Assembly: GCA_934500875.1 (NCBI GenBank)
Contig: CAKSTL010000016.1
Coordinates: 1 to 38,891, forward strand
Source: an uncultured Clostridia bacterium
GTDB taxonomy: Bacteria > Bacillota > Clostridia > UMGS1810
Length of the DNA stretch: 38,891 nucleotides
Direction: 5' to 3'
Part shown: positions 1-7,946 of the stretch, one piece after another
Position numbering within the stretch: position 1 is the stretch's first letter
Layout: each line of letters starts with the position of its first letter
Translations under genes and position numbers: made by a program
The notes under the pieces: generated by a model
Told to the model about the DNA's origin: nothing
What the model saw: the letters and a program-made list of their open reading frames with translations, nothing else
Database searches by the model: none

Positions 1-85
1 AAGCACCATGAAAACAGAGGGTAAAAGAAACGCCGACAACTCACAAAAACGTAGTGTTCATGCGGGTTTTCGGCGTTCTCCTATC
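1..85 (-). terminator. Stem-loop downstream of ybaB, possible terminator
   Basis: Read on the minus strand, an 8-bp perfect inverted repeat (arms at 70-77 and 29-36, AACGCCGA / TCGGCGTT) encloses 33 nt that can pair further (AACAC with GTG-A-GTT). It is followed by TCTTTTAC, a weak T-rich tail. It could end the walR-to-ybaB operon, or be part of an unidentified structured RNA. No protein gene is recognisable in bases 1-143. Confidence 0.4.
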
Positions 86-143
86 CCTTAACGGGCTTCT
101 ATTCATCTTGTGCGAGAGAGAAAAATTCTACTATTTTTTAAAA

Positions 144-488
144 TCAGAAAAGACCGGGGATATTCATACCGCCTGTCATTCTGCTCATTTTTTCCTGATT
201 TTGTTTGTCAATTTTTTTAATAACGTCGTTAACCGCAACCAAAATCATATCTTCAAGGGTTTCAACGTCGTCGGGGTCAACGGCGTCAGGGCTTATTTTA
301 ATTTCGGTAAGCTCTTTTTTTCCCGACATTTTAACCGTAACGGCACCGCCGCCGGCAGCCGATTCAAACTCCGCCTGCTCAAGCTCCTCCTGCATTTTAA
401 CCATATCCTGCTGCATTTTCTGCGCCTGTTTAATCATATTATTCATATTGCCCATTCCCATACCCATAGGCATTCTTCCTCTTGCCAT
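144..488 (-). CDS. ybaB: YbaB/EbfC family nucleoid-associated protein
   Basis: A 114-residue protein of the YbaB/EbfC family, small dimeric DNA-binding proteins associated with the nucleoid and usually encoded beside dnaX and recR. The N terminus is glycine/methionine rich, followed by a coiled helix (about residues 15-45, many Gln, Lys and Glu), the conserved 'GGGAVTVKMSG' strand region, and the typical 'TGGMNIPGLF' tail. Length matches the family. The ATG start has a good GGAGG site just upstream. It is the last gene of a minus-strand run that begins with walR, 39 bp after the yycI-like gene. dnaX and recR, its usual neighbours, are not seen here, although recR could lie beyond the window edge. 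Confidence 0.95.
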   Translation of the reverse strand: MARGRMPMGMGMGNMNNMIKQAQKMQQDMVKMQEELEQAEFESAAGGGAVTVKMSGKKELTEIKISPDAVDPDDVETLEDMILVAVNDVIKKIDKQNQEKMSRMTGGMNIPGLF

Positions 489-527
489 AATTTTACCTCC
501 GTTATTTTTTTTATATTTAAAAAATTT

Positions 528-1280
528 TTAAACCATATTCAAAAATTCGCCGTTGCGTGCGTTAAAATAATACTTTTTTCCGTCGCCCGTCGAAATTCTG
601 TAGCAGGGAAAAGCCGTAACGTTAAGCTTGTCAATGTTTCTTGAAGATTCGTTTATATAATACCCCAGCTCGATTTTTTCAACGTCGGTTTCCTTTTCGG
701 GTGCGGCGATATTTGAAAAATCGACAAGAATACCGGTAAGCGACACAATCTCGGACATATCGCTGCTTTTTCTCGGCTTGTTTTCGGCAAAATACCAGCT
801 TCCGAAAACGTTAACATCATCACCCTGCTTTGTAAGGGTAAGAAAAACGTCAAAAACGGTGTACTGCCCGAATTTAAGGTAAACATAAGCTTTTTCGCCG
901 TCAATTTTTATTTCGTTATTACCCTTTATTCCGATTGACGACAAAACCTTTTTAACTTCTCCTTCGTTTGAAATGCTGCCCTTTGCTTTAAGAGAAAAGT
1001 TTTTTTCGTCCGCACGTGAAAATCCTTTGGGAAAAGAGTGCGAAACAACGGCGTTTTTAAGCTCTATAACGTTTAAATTAACCTGTTTCTGCAAAATTTT
1101 GTCTGCGGAAATATTAATATTTTTGTTTTTTAAAATTTTAACCGTTCCGTTTATGGTTTCGTCGCTTATGCGTGAATACTTTGCGTTCTGAAAAGCCGTG
1201 AACGCAACAAGAAAGACGTTGAGAGCGGCAAAAAGAACAATAAGAAAGGTTTTAAGTTTTTCCCAGTTTATAAAAAACAC
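528..1280 (-). CDS. yycI: YycI-like regulatory protein of the WalRK system
   Basis: A 250-residue protein with one N-terminal membrane segment (about residues 9-28) and an extracytoplasmic remainder. The 'INWEKLKTFLIVLFAALNVFL' type start, the length and the C-terminal 'YYFNA..GEFL' strand resemble YycI, which in Bacillus sits with YycH in the membrane and modulates the kinase WalK. Identification rests mostly on this architecture and on its place right after the YycH-like gene, because YycI is poorly conserved in sequence. Translation probably starts at GTG 1280, three bases after the stop of the preceding gene, which suggests translational coupling. The Shine-Dalgarno sequence is weak. Confidence 0.75.
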   Translation of the reverse strand: MFFINWEKLKTFLIVLFAALNVFLVAFTAFQNAKYSRISDETINGTVKILKNKNINISADKILQKQVNLNVIELKNAVVSHSFPKGFSRADEKNFSLKAKGSISNEGEVKKVLSSIGIKGNNEIKIDGEKAYVYLKFGQYTVFDVFLTLTKQGDDVNVFGSWYFAENKPRKSSDMSEIVSLTGILVDFSNIAAPEKETDVEKIELGYYINESSRNIDKLNVTAFPCYRISTGDGKKYYFNARNGEFLNMV

Positions 1281-1283
1281 CGC

Positions 1284-2714
1284 CTATCTTATAAGAATTA
1301 TTTTCCCCGAGTCGCTCTTTGCGGCATAGCTCATCTGATACGTTCCGCCGCTGTTTATATATGCGGGGAAAATTTCTCTTACATTAGTGTTTTTAAGCTC
1401 GGATTTTTCCGAAAAAAGCTTGTCGAGAGCCTCAATTGTGGAAATATTTTCAATCATTGTATCGCCCTCGTAGTAAATGCGTATAAGCTGTTTGTAAGAA
1501 GTTATTTTTCCGTTTGAAACGTTCATTGTAAGCGCATACGGCGTAACGGCGCCGGTTACAAGGTTTTGTATGTCGTCCCTTATAAGAATGCCGTTCATAT
1601 AATAATTCATTGTAAATTCAACGTCGGACAAATTGCGGCTTATTATATCTCCCGTAAGGCTTAAATTAAGCTCGCTCTGCGGTACGACGCCTGTCCAGAA
1701 ATCGGTTACAAAATTAAGAGATGCGGTAAAAATATCGTTGTAGTCTGCGTCATTATCCACAGGAAGCTCAATTCCTTTGTCGTTCGCAACCGCCTTGTAT
1801 TCAAAATATCCGCTCGGATGAATTTTTATAGAGCCGTAATTTTCAACATAAACAACAGCGCCGTCAGGGTCGGTATATTTTCGTGCGGTGTTTATGTTAA
1901 AACCGAATTTTTTTAAAATCGTGCTCACCGTTTCAGCCTCAAAATCCGCGTCCGCACGGGAAAAAACGGGATTTATGGAATAGAGCGCCTTGTGCGTTGT
2001 GCGGTTTATAGAAAGCACAACATCGGGCGAAATTGTAACGTTTTGCGACTGTGAATTAATCTTGTCGAAATTAAGTTCAAAAGAATAAGGCAAATCGCCC
2101 GTGGTGCTGCTTGAATAATGAGTAAGAAGATTTTCAAATTCCTTTTTATCATATCTTACGCTGCACTTTTTTATGCTCAAATCGGTGTAATCTCTTATAT
2201 AAACATAAAGGCTCGACGAGGCAATATCGCCCTGCGAAATAACAAAATCCCGTATGGTGCATTTTGGAATTTTAGCCTTCTGAATACCCAAAATATTGCA
2301 AAGAACCTCCGAGTCGTAAGCAACCGGGTAGGAAACAAAAACAGATTTTGCCTTAAGAGCATTGTTCCATTCGTCGCTTTCCGCCTTGGTATAGCTATCT
2401 GACGTAAGAGCGCTTGCAAATATGCTTTTTACAGGCAGAATAAGCTTGTCGTAAGCGTCATCGTTCTCGTAAAAAATACTTCTTTTCGAGGCGTTGTTTA
2501 CAACAAGCTGCTTTGGCAGGGCAAGCTTTTCTTTTGAAAGGCTTCCGCTGTTTTTCAAAACCTTCTGACCGAAAATCTTTTGCGTTATATCAGAAAAAAA
2601 ATTATAGCCGTCGGGCCATAATTTTTTATCAAACCAAATATTAAGCGTCAAACAAACGCTGCTGATTATAAGAGCAGCCAGAACCGCATTTTTAAATTTT
2701 TCTTTAGTTTTCAT
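1284..2714 (-). CDS. yycH: YycH-like regulatory protein of the WalRK system
   Basis: A 476-residue membrane-anchored protein: a short basic cytoplasmic start (MKTKEKFKN), one membrane segment (about residues 10-27), then a long extracytoplasmic region with no catalytic motif. Size, topology and position between walK and a yycI-like gene fit YycH, which restrains the WalK kinase in Bacillus. Sequence identity to the family cannot be judged by eye, so synteny carries much weight. I chose the ATG at 2714 because AAGGTG lies at proper distance. A GTG at 2723 would lie inside that ribosome-binding site. Confidence 0.75.
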   Translation of the reverse strand: MKTKEKFKNAVLAALIISSVCLTLNIWFDKKLWPDGYNFFSDITQKIFGQKVLKNSGSLSKEKLALPKQLVVNNASKRSIFYENDDAYDKLILPVKSIFASALTSDSYTKAESDEWNNALKAKSVFVSYPVAYDSEVLCNILGIQKAKIPKCTIRDFVISQGDIASSSLYVYIRDYTDLSIKKCSVRYDKKEFENLLTHYSSSTTGDLPYSFELNFDKINSQSQNVTISPDVVLSINRTTHKALYSINPVFSRADADFEAETVSTILKKFGFNINTARKYTDPDGAVVYVENYGSIKIHPSGYFEYKAVANDKGIELPVDNDADYNDIFTASLNFVTDFWTGVVPQSELNLSLTGDIISRNLSDVEFTMNYYMNGILIRDDIQNLVTGAVTPYALTMNVSNGKITSYKQLIRIYYEGDTMIENISTIEALDKLFSEKSELKNTNVREIFPAYINSGGTYQMSYAAKSDSGKIILIR

Positions 2715-2746
2715 AAAATACACCTTTTTAATGCCTTTGGTGTTTT

Positions 2747-2780
2747 GTATGCCTAAAAAGCTGCAAACTTATAGGCATAC
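2747..2780. other. 9-bp inverted repeat between two genes
   Basis: GTATGCCTA (2747-2755) and TAGGCATAC (2772-2780) form a perfect 9-bp inverted repeat with a 16-nt loop. It lies between the stop of the secreted 153-residue protein and the start of the yycH-like gene. There is no T tract on either side, so a hairpin affecting mRNA stability or readthrough is more likely than a terminator. Function is unknown. Confidence 0.4.
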
Positions 2781-2798
2781 CGTGATTTTTAAATGCCG

Positions 2799-3260
2799 TT
2801 AGTTAAGACGGCTTGTGATAAATGTTTTAAGGTTTCCCACATAAGCTTCGCTAAGAAGCGTAACCTCAAGGCGTTTGGTTTGAATTGCACTGTCTTTTTG
2901 TGCGTAAACCAGAATTTTGTTAAGACCCTCTCTTAAAAGCACCTGACGTGCATAAAGACCGCTTGCGCCGACAGCCGACTCTTCAAATTTAACACCGTTG
3001 AAATATGTATTTATTTTGCGGTACATTCCCGTGGAAACGTCATACATATAAATGGCAACCGTGGTGCCCTCTTTTGCCGCAGCCGAAACGACGCACACCG
3101 AATTTGAAGTGGTTGTGCTGAACGAATCGGGATTCAAAATATCCACAAGGCTGTCAACCGAACCTACATAATTTGCGCCCAGAAATTCAGGAGCGGCAAA
3201 AGATGTAAACGGAACGGCGATTATTGCAATACATAAAACAATAAAAATCAGTTTTTTCAT
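2799..3260 (-). CDS. Secreted protein of unknown function in the walRK cluster
   Basis: A 153-residue protein that I do not recognise. It starts with a clear signal peptide (MKKLIFIVLCIAIIAVPFTSFA, cleavage expected after residue 22), and the mature part is rich in beta-prone stretches with no cysteine pair or catalytic motif. The mature region has the feel of an Ig-like or adhesin-type domain, but this is inference. A strong GGAGGT site precedes the ATG. It sits between walK and the yycH-like gene, where classical wal operons carry no such gene, so it may belong to the envelope-stress function of the operon or be separately transcribed from a promoter in the 214-bp gap before it. Confidence 0.8.
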   Translation of the reverse strand: MKKLIFIVLCIAIIAVPFTSFAAPEFLGANYVGSVDSLVDILNPDSFSTTTSNSVCVVSAAAKEGTTVAIYMYDVSTGMYRKINTYFNGVKFEESAVGASGLYARQVLLREGLNKILVYAQKDSAIQTKRLEVTLLSEAYVGNLKTFITSRLN

Positions 3261-3325
3261 TTTTTTACCTCCGTATCGGCAAAATATTTATAAAAAAATA
3301 CAATACCTCTTATAATTATGATAAC

Positions 3326-3331
3326 ATTATA
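3326..3331 (-). promoter_or_regulatory. Possible -10 element upstream of the secreted 153-residue protein
   Basis: On the minus strand TATAAT lies about 65 bp before the start codon, inside an AT-rich 214-bp gap after walK. No good -35 hexamer is found at 16-18 bp. The site would allow the secreted protein, yycH, yycI and ybaB to be expressed apart from walRK. Confidence 0.3.
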
Positions 3332-3474
3332 CACCACAAATGTTACAGCATCATTACGATTTGTTTAAAAAAGCCTTACAATATGAGTATTTGCGAAACA
3401 TATTTGTAAATTTAAGTAAAAACAATGCTTACTTGAGAAAAAATATTGATCCAAATAAAATAATTTTAAAAAAA

Positions 3475-5268
3475 TCAGCTTTTTTCTTTATCGCAGGGCA
3501 AAATTATAACAACCTCGGTTCCTGCGCCGTAAACGCTGTCGATTTTTATGCTTCCGCCGTGAGCGGCGATAATATCGTGCGAAATTGCAAGACCCAGCCC
3601 CGTGCCGCCCTTTTCTCTCGAGCGTGCCTTGTCAACACGGTAAAAACGCTCGAAAATATGCGGCAAATCCTCTTTTGGAATACCTATTCCGTTGTCCTTT
3701 ATTTTTATGTAAACGCTGTCGTACATTTTTCCCGAAGTGACATAAATTTTTCCTTCGGAAGGAGTATATTTTACGGCATTGCTGATAATATTTACCAAAA
3801 CCTGCTCCAGAGCGTCTTTGTCGCCTTTGAAATAAAGCTCTTTTGAAAGCGGCTCGTATGTAAGTGTAAGATGCGCCGCCTTTGCGTTTATTGACTGCTT
3901 TGACACAACGCTTTCAACAAGGTGCGATATATCGAATTTTTCTTTTTTAATACCCTTTTTGCCGTAGTCAAGACGTGACAGCACCAAAAGGTCTTTTACA
4001 AGCCGTGTCATTCTGTCCGATTCGTTGTTTATAACGTTTAAACAGTTTGCAAACAAATCTTTGTCAAAATCGTTTTCTTCAACAGAATTAAGAAGCGTTT
4101 CGGCATAGCCCTTTATTGTGGTAAGAGGGGTTCGCAACTCGTGCGATACGTTCGCCACAAATTCTCTTCTCGAGCTGTCAAGCTTTTGCTGTTCGGTAAT
4201 ATCCTGCAAAACAACCACAATTCCTCCCGTTTTTTCTTTGGTGCGGAATTTTGCAAAACACAGCTTTATTTCGGTGTTCGACTTGGTTATTATCCTCTCG
4301 CTTGCGGACGAGCCGGATAAAATTATCGCCTGCGAAATTTTAGGCTCGGTGTCCGAAAAAATTGTGTCAAAAGCCATATTTTCAATTTTTCTGATGCCCA
4401 TAAGTTTTTTTGCCGCAGGGTTTATGTGAATTATTTTTCCCGACGAGTCAAAAGCCATAACGCCGTCCGCCATATGCTTGAGAATGGTTTCAACCTTGTC
4501 CTTCTCGCTCTGAATTTGCTTGAGCGTGTCGTTAAGCTCTATAGCCATATCGTTGAAGGTTTCGGTAAGAAGCCCTATTTCGTCGCTCGATTTCACGTCT
4601 ATCGTAAATTCAAAATCGCCCGAGGTAATTTTTTGCGCCTTCCTTGTAAGGGACGAAATGGGCGAAATAATTGTGCGTGACAAAAGTATGCCGAACACAA
4701 CCGACAAAAGCATACCCAGCGCAAGCGAAAGAAAAATAATTGTAAGAATATTTTTTACAACCGAATCGATTTCAACCTTTGAATCTTTTACATAAACTAT
4801 GTATTTTTGCCCAATCGGCGCTGCATAATCCATATAGGACGAGTTGGTTTCGGTGCTGTCGCCCGTTTTGCCGTTCATTGCAGATATGATGTTCGGCGTA
4901 ATTTCAAGCGTTTTTGAAAGGTCCGGATTGCTGCCGAAAAGCGCTTTTCCGGTGTTTATATCAAGTATGTAATAGTTTCTGAAAGAGTCTATTCCCATCT
5001 GACCCGAATAAGCGTCAATGCTCTCTTTAAGCGTGTCGATGCCGTCATCACCCTCTGCCCTCTCGGCAAGCTGACGGCAGAATTCGTCGTTATATACGTT
5101 TCTCATAAGCGTTTTGAATTCGTCGTGATAAAAAGCGTCGATACGGTTAATCATAAACGTGCCTATAACGATAATAACCGAAATTGTAAGCACAACAAAC
5201 ATAGCCACAATTTTGTAGCTTATGCTTCCTTTTAATTTAACTGAATCTTTTGAAAAATTTTTTCTCAT
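3475..5268 (-). CDS. walK: WalK-type sensor histidine kinase
   Basis: A 597-residue membrane kinase that senses cell-wall status and phosphorylates the adjacent WalR. Domain order: membrane segment (about 19-40), extracellular sensor region (about 41-170), second membrane segment (about 172-196), HAMP (about 197-250), a PAS domain (about 258-360), HisKA with the phospho-acceptor His376 in 'VSHELRTPL', then an HATPase domain with an N box ('NIISNAVKYTP'), a G1 box ('DNGIGIP') and a G2 box ('GTGLGLAI'). This order and length are those of WalK/VicK. It starts 30 bp after the walR stop. Nothing appears damaged. PhoR-type kinases share the layout, but the YycH/YycI-like genes downstream favour WalK. 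Confidence 0.93.
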   Translation of the reverse strand: MRKNFSKDSVKLKGSISYKIVAMFVVLTISVIIVIGTFMINRIDAFYHDEFKTLMRNVYNDEFCRQLAERAEGDDGIDTLKESIDAYSGQMGIDSFRNYYILDINTGKALFGSNPDLSKTLEITPNIISAMNGKTGDSTETNSSYMDYAAPIGQKYIVYVKDSKVEIDSVVKNILTIIFLSLALGMLLSVVFGILLSRTIISPISSLTRKAQKITSGDFEFTIDVKSSDEIGLLTETFNDMAIELNDTLKQIQSEKDKVETILKHMADGVMAFDSSGKIIHINPAAKKLMGIRKIENMAFDTIFSDTEPKISQAIILSGSSASERIITKSNTEIKLCFAKFRTKEKTGGIVVVLQDITEQQKLDSSRREFVANVSHELRTPLTTIKGYAETLLNSVEENDFDKDLFANCLNVINNESDRMTRLVKDLLVLSRLDYGKKGIKKEKFDISHLVESVVSKQSINAKAAHLTLTYEPLSKELYFKGDKDALEQVLVNIISNAVKYTPSEGKIYVTSGKMYDSVYIKIKDNGIGIPKEDLPHIFERFYRVDKARSREKGGTGLGLAISHDIIAAHGGSIKIDSVYGAGTEVVIILPCDKEKS

Positions 5269-5298
5269 TCTTACTCTTTTCCCAATTCTTACTCTTTT

Positions 5299-5988
5299 TT
5301 ATGCGTGAAAATAATATCCTACCCCTCGTTTTGTCATAATGTATTTGGGCTCGCTCGGATTATCCTCGATTTTCTCTCTCAGCCTTCTTACCGTAACGTC
5401 AACCGTGCGCACATCGCCGTAAAATTCATAATCCCAAACCTTGTTGAGAAGGCTTTCTCTCGAAAATATTTTGCCTCTGTGCGTGGCAAGAAATTTCAAA
5501 AGCTCAAATTCACGGTAGGTAAGCTCAAGCGGAGTGTCGTTTTTTGTAACCTCATATCTTTCGGGAACAATGGTAAGGTCAAGATACGTTATGCGCTCGG
5601 TTGCCTTTTTTTCTTCGGCAGCCGCATTAATGCGCCTTAAATTAGCCTTTACCCTCGCAAGAAGCTCTCTTAAGCTGAACGGCTTTGTAATGTAGTCGTC
5701 TGCGCCGAGCTCCAAACCCAAAACCTTGTCAACCTCTTCCTCACGTGCGGTAAGCATAATTATGGGAACAGAGGATTTTTCTCTTATTTTTCTGCAAACG
5801 CCGAATCCGTCAATTTTGGGCAGCATAACGTCAAGCAGAATAAGGTCGGGCGAAAAATCCATGGTTTTTCTTATCGCCTCTTCGCCGTCGTAAGCGTCCA
5901 TAACCCTGTATCCGCTTTTTAAAAGGTTTAATTTAAGTATATCTACAATAGGTTTTTCGTCATCTACAATAAGGATTAAATTATCCAT
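5299..5988 (-). CDS. walR: WalR-type response regulator (OmpR family)
   Basis: A 229-residue response regulator. The receiver domain (about 1-118) has the acidic pocket 'VDDE', phospho-acceptor Asp53 in 'LILLDVMLP', Thr80 and Lys102. A winged-helix DNA-binding domain (about 128-229) follows, with 'LTYREFELLKFLATH' and 'VDVTVRRLREKIED'. WalR controls cell-wall hydrolase and synthesis genes and is essential in many Firmicutes. A strong AAGGGG site lies 8 bp before the ATG. It is the first gene of the walR-walK-yycHI-ybaB run. Confidence 0.95.
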   Translation of the reverse strand: MDNLILIVDDEKPIVDILKLNLLKSGYRVMDAYDGEEAIRKTMDFSPDLILLDVMLPKIDGFGVCRKIREKSSVPIIMLTAREEEVDKVLGLELGADDYITKPFSLRELLARVKANLRRINAAAEEKKATERITYLDLTIVPERYEVTKNDTPLELTYREFELLKFLATHRGKIFSRESLLNKVWDYEFYGDVRTVDVTVRRLREKIEDNPSEPKYIMTKRGVGYYFHA

Positions 5989-6025
5989 AAAAACAACCCC
6001 TTTTCAATCGAAATTATACATAATA

Positions 6026-6053
6026 ATTGTAACATATATAAAATATTTTTCAA
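6026..6053 (-). promoter_or_regulatory. Possible sigma-A promoter of walR
   Basis: On the minus strand TTGAAA (6053-6048) is followed after 16 bp by TACAAT (6031-6026), about 38 bp before the walR start. The surrounding sequence is very AT rich, so chance matches are common. Confidence 0.45.
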
Positions 6054-6092
6054 GCATAATTTTAAAAATAGGGTTATTTTTGTTGAAAATTG

Positions 6093-6452
6093 TCATTTAA
6101 GCCTGGGTTTTGACAAAAGTGCGGCAAGATATCCGAAAAGAATTGCCGCCGTAATTCCCCCTGCCGTTGCGCTTATTCCGCCTGTCATAACGCCCATAAG
6201 ACCTTTTTCGTTAACCGCCTTTATGACGCCCTTGCAAAGAGAATATCCAAACCCTATAATGGGTACCGTCGCACCTGCGCCTGCGTATTTTACAATCGGG
6301 TCGTAAATGCCGATAAGTGTAAGAAAGCAGCCTGCAACAACATACGAAACCATAATTCTTGCCGGGGTAAGCTTGGTTTTGTCAATAATAATCTGTGCAA
6401 TAACGCAGAAAAGCCCGCCCACCCAAAAGGCTTTGAAAATGTTGAATACCAT
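6093..6452 (-). CDS. spoVAE: Stage V sporulation protein AE
   Basis: A 119-residue membrane protein with several hydrophobic segments and the family signature 'GAGATVPIIGFGYSLCKGV'. SpoVA proteins form the forespore inner-membrane channel that moves dipicolinic acid into the spore and out at germination. The ATG at 6452 is chosen because an AAAGGAG site lies just upstream. A frame opening 24 bases earlier begins inside a repeat. Oddly, the ribosome-binding site and all upstream leader up to the spoVAD stop are made of tandem ~180-bp repeats, whereas spoVAD and spoVAE usually lie nearly end to end. Confidence 0.95.
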   Translation of the reverse strand: MVFNIFKAFWVGGLFCVIAQIIIDKTKLTPARIMVSYVVAGCFLTLIGIYDPIVKYAGAGATVPIIGFGYSLCKGVIKAVNEKGLMGVMTGGISATAGGITAAILFGYLAALLSKPRLK

Positions 6453-6457
6453 AAAAA

Positions 6458-6639
6458 TCTCCTTTGCCGCCGCCATACGCCGACATTAATAAATGGTTTA
6501 AAATTTCTCTTATCCGTATGGCAAAAAGCGATAAGAGATTTTTACGCCCATGTGCGTTTTTTTGCGACAGCAAAAAAATTTCGCACGGGCACTTAAATTT
6601 TGCCGGAGGCTTTAACGGGAAAGTCCCTTTCACGTTAAA
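6458..6639 (-). repeat. Structured ~180-bp repeat, unit 1 of the spoVAE array
   Basis: A 182-bp unit read on the minus strand. Hairpin A is AACGTGAAAG/CTTTCCCGTT. Hairpin B is a long stem with GCCC/GGGC, GTGCG/CGCAC and a T7GC/GCA7 top. Hairpin C has a 9-bp stem (arms 6538-6530 and 6514-6506). The loop of hairpin C contains GCCATACG (6522-6515), complementary to CGTATGGC (6479-6472), which allows a pseudoknot. GGAG at 6462-6459 then serves as the Shine-Dalgarno of spoVAE. It is about 95% identical to unit 2 by eye. No transposase and no conserved reading frame are present. Confidence 0.9.
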
Positions 6640-6818
6640 TCTCCTTTGCCGCCGCCATACATCGGCACAAATATTGGTTTGAAAATCTCTTATCCGTATG
6701 GCAAGGAAAGATAAGAGATTTTTACGCCCATGTGCGTTTTTTGCGACAGCAAAAAAATTTCGCACGGGCACTTAAATTTTGCCGGAGGCTTTAACGGGAA
6801 AGTCCCTTTCACGTTAAA
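6640..6818 (-). repeat. Structured ~180-bp repeat, unit 2 of the spoVAE array
   Basis: A 179-bp direct copy of unit 1. The stem of hairpin C is longer here (13 bp, perfect). Its loop carries the same GCCATACG (6702-6695), while the partner is TGTATGGC (6661-6654), giving seven Watson-Crick pairs and one G-U on the minus-strand RNA. The non-paired half of the loop differs from unit 1. The A run in hairpin B is one base shorter, which breaks any shared reading frame. Confidence 0.9.
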
Positions 6819-6902
6819 TCTCCTTTGCCGCCGCCATACATCGGCACAAATATTGGTTTGAAAATCCCTTATCCGTATGGCAAAAAGCGATAAGAGATTT
6901 TT
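6819..6902 (-). repeat. Partial repeat unit 3, starts just after the spoVAD stop
   Basis: An 84-bp partial copy holding only hairpin C and the 3' segment with GGAG. It begins 7 bp downstream of the spoVAD stop codon, so it forms the 5' edge of the array on the minus strand. One arm of hairpin C has an A-to-G change that leaves a G-U pair on the minus-strand RNA. Confidence 0.88.
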
Positions 6903-6909
6903 GCTTTCT

Positions 6910-7923
6910 TTATTCTCCGTTCCTTATCGCAACAGCGTGCGCAATGGAGGGTATTGTCTGCCCCTGATTTGCAGACGTCGGATTCATAAGCGCTCCGGTT
7001 GCGACAAGCAGAATGTTTTTAACCTTTTTGCACAAAAGAAGCTTGTATATATATCCGCAAAAAACCGAGGCGCAGCAGCCGCAGCCGCTTCCTCCCGACT
7101 TGACGTTCTGGTTTTCGGCGTCAAAAATCATACATCCGCAGTCAAAATGGTTTTTTGAAATGTCAACTCCCTGTTTTTTCAAAAGCTCCAAAAGAAGATT
7201 TGAGCCTGTGTTTGCCAAATCGCCGGTGATAATCATATCGTAGAAGGAGGCGTCCCTGCCGGTGTCGGAAAGATGGCAAAAAACGGTGTCCGCAGCAGCC
7301 GGCGCCATAGCCGCACCCATATTGTTTGCGTCGCTCACACCCAAATCGACGATTTTTCCTGTTGTGATGTGCGTTATTTCGGGTCCTTCGCCAGAGGATG
7401 AAATAACCGCCGCACCGCTTCCCGTAACTGTCCACTGCGAGGTCGGCGTTCTTGTGCTGCCGTATTCGAGCGGAAAACGAAACTGCTTTTCCGCACCGCA
7501 AAAATGGCTTGACGTTGCGCATATAGCATTTTTTGCAAATCCGCCGTCAACCACCATTGAAGCAAGCGAAAGCCCCTCTGCCATTGTTGAACAGGCGCCG
7601 AAAATCCCGAAAAACGGAATGCCGAAATCCTTTATTGCAAAGCTTGACGAGGTACACTGATTTATAAGGTCGCCGGCAAAAATATAGTCGGTGTCCGCAA
7701 AACGTGTGTGCGCATTTGCCGCCGCTCCGAAAACCGTCTGCCGCAAAAGCTCGCTTTCCGCCTGTTCCCACGTCTTTTTGTGCAGAAATTCGTCCTTATA
7801 TACCGTGTCAAAATACTTTCCCAAAGGGCCTTCGCCCTCTTTTTTGCCAACCGACGAATATGCGCCTGCAATTATCGGGTGAGATTTCAATTCCACTGTT
7901 TGTTTACCGCATTTTTTTGTCAT
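6910..7923 (-). CDS. spoVAD: Stage V sporulation protein AD
   Basis: A 337-residue soluble protein of the SpoVAD family, which has a thiolase-like fold and binds dipicolinic acid for uptake into the forespore. Recognisable family stretches include 'SHPIIAGAYSSVGKKEGEGPLG', 'IFGACSTMAEGLSLAS', and the cysteine-rich 'GGSGCGCCASV' near the C terminus. Length is normal (about 335-340). A GGAGG site lies 6 bp before the ATG. It follows spoVAC by 23 bp and precedes the repeat array that separates it from spoVAE. Confidence 0.97.
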   Translation of the reverse strand: MTKKCGKQTVELKSHPIIAGAYSSVGKKEGEGPLGKYFDTVYKDEFLHKKTWEQAESELLRQTVFGAAANAHTRFADTDYIFAGDLINQCTSSSFAIKDFGIPFFGIFGACSTMAEGLSLASMVVDGGFAKNAICATSSHFCGAEKQFRFPLEYGSTRTPTSQWTVTGSGAAVISSSGEGPEITHITTGKIVDLGVSDANNMGAAMAPAAADTVFCHLSDTGRDASFYDMIITGDLANTGSNLLLELLKKQGVDISKNHFDCGCMIFDAENQNVKSGGSGCGCCASVFCGYIYKLLLCKKVKNILLVATGALMNPTSANQGQTIPSIAHAVAIRNGE

Positions 7924-7946
7924 TTCAAACCTCCGTTATATGAAAA

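Noticed and set aside
6382..6771. 129-residue open frame running through the repeat array, with GGAG-GTG starts in each unit
   Set aside because: The unit length is not a multiple of three and the A run in hairpin B varies, so the frame is different in each copy (one ends after about 40 codons, the copy at 38641 after about 30). It overlaps spoVAE in another frame. Sequence change follows RNA pairing, not codons.
6458..6902. CRISPR array
   Set aside because: Units are ~180 bp, contiguous and without spacers, and no cas gene is present.
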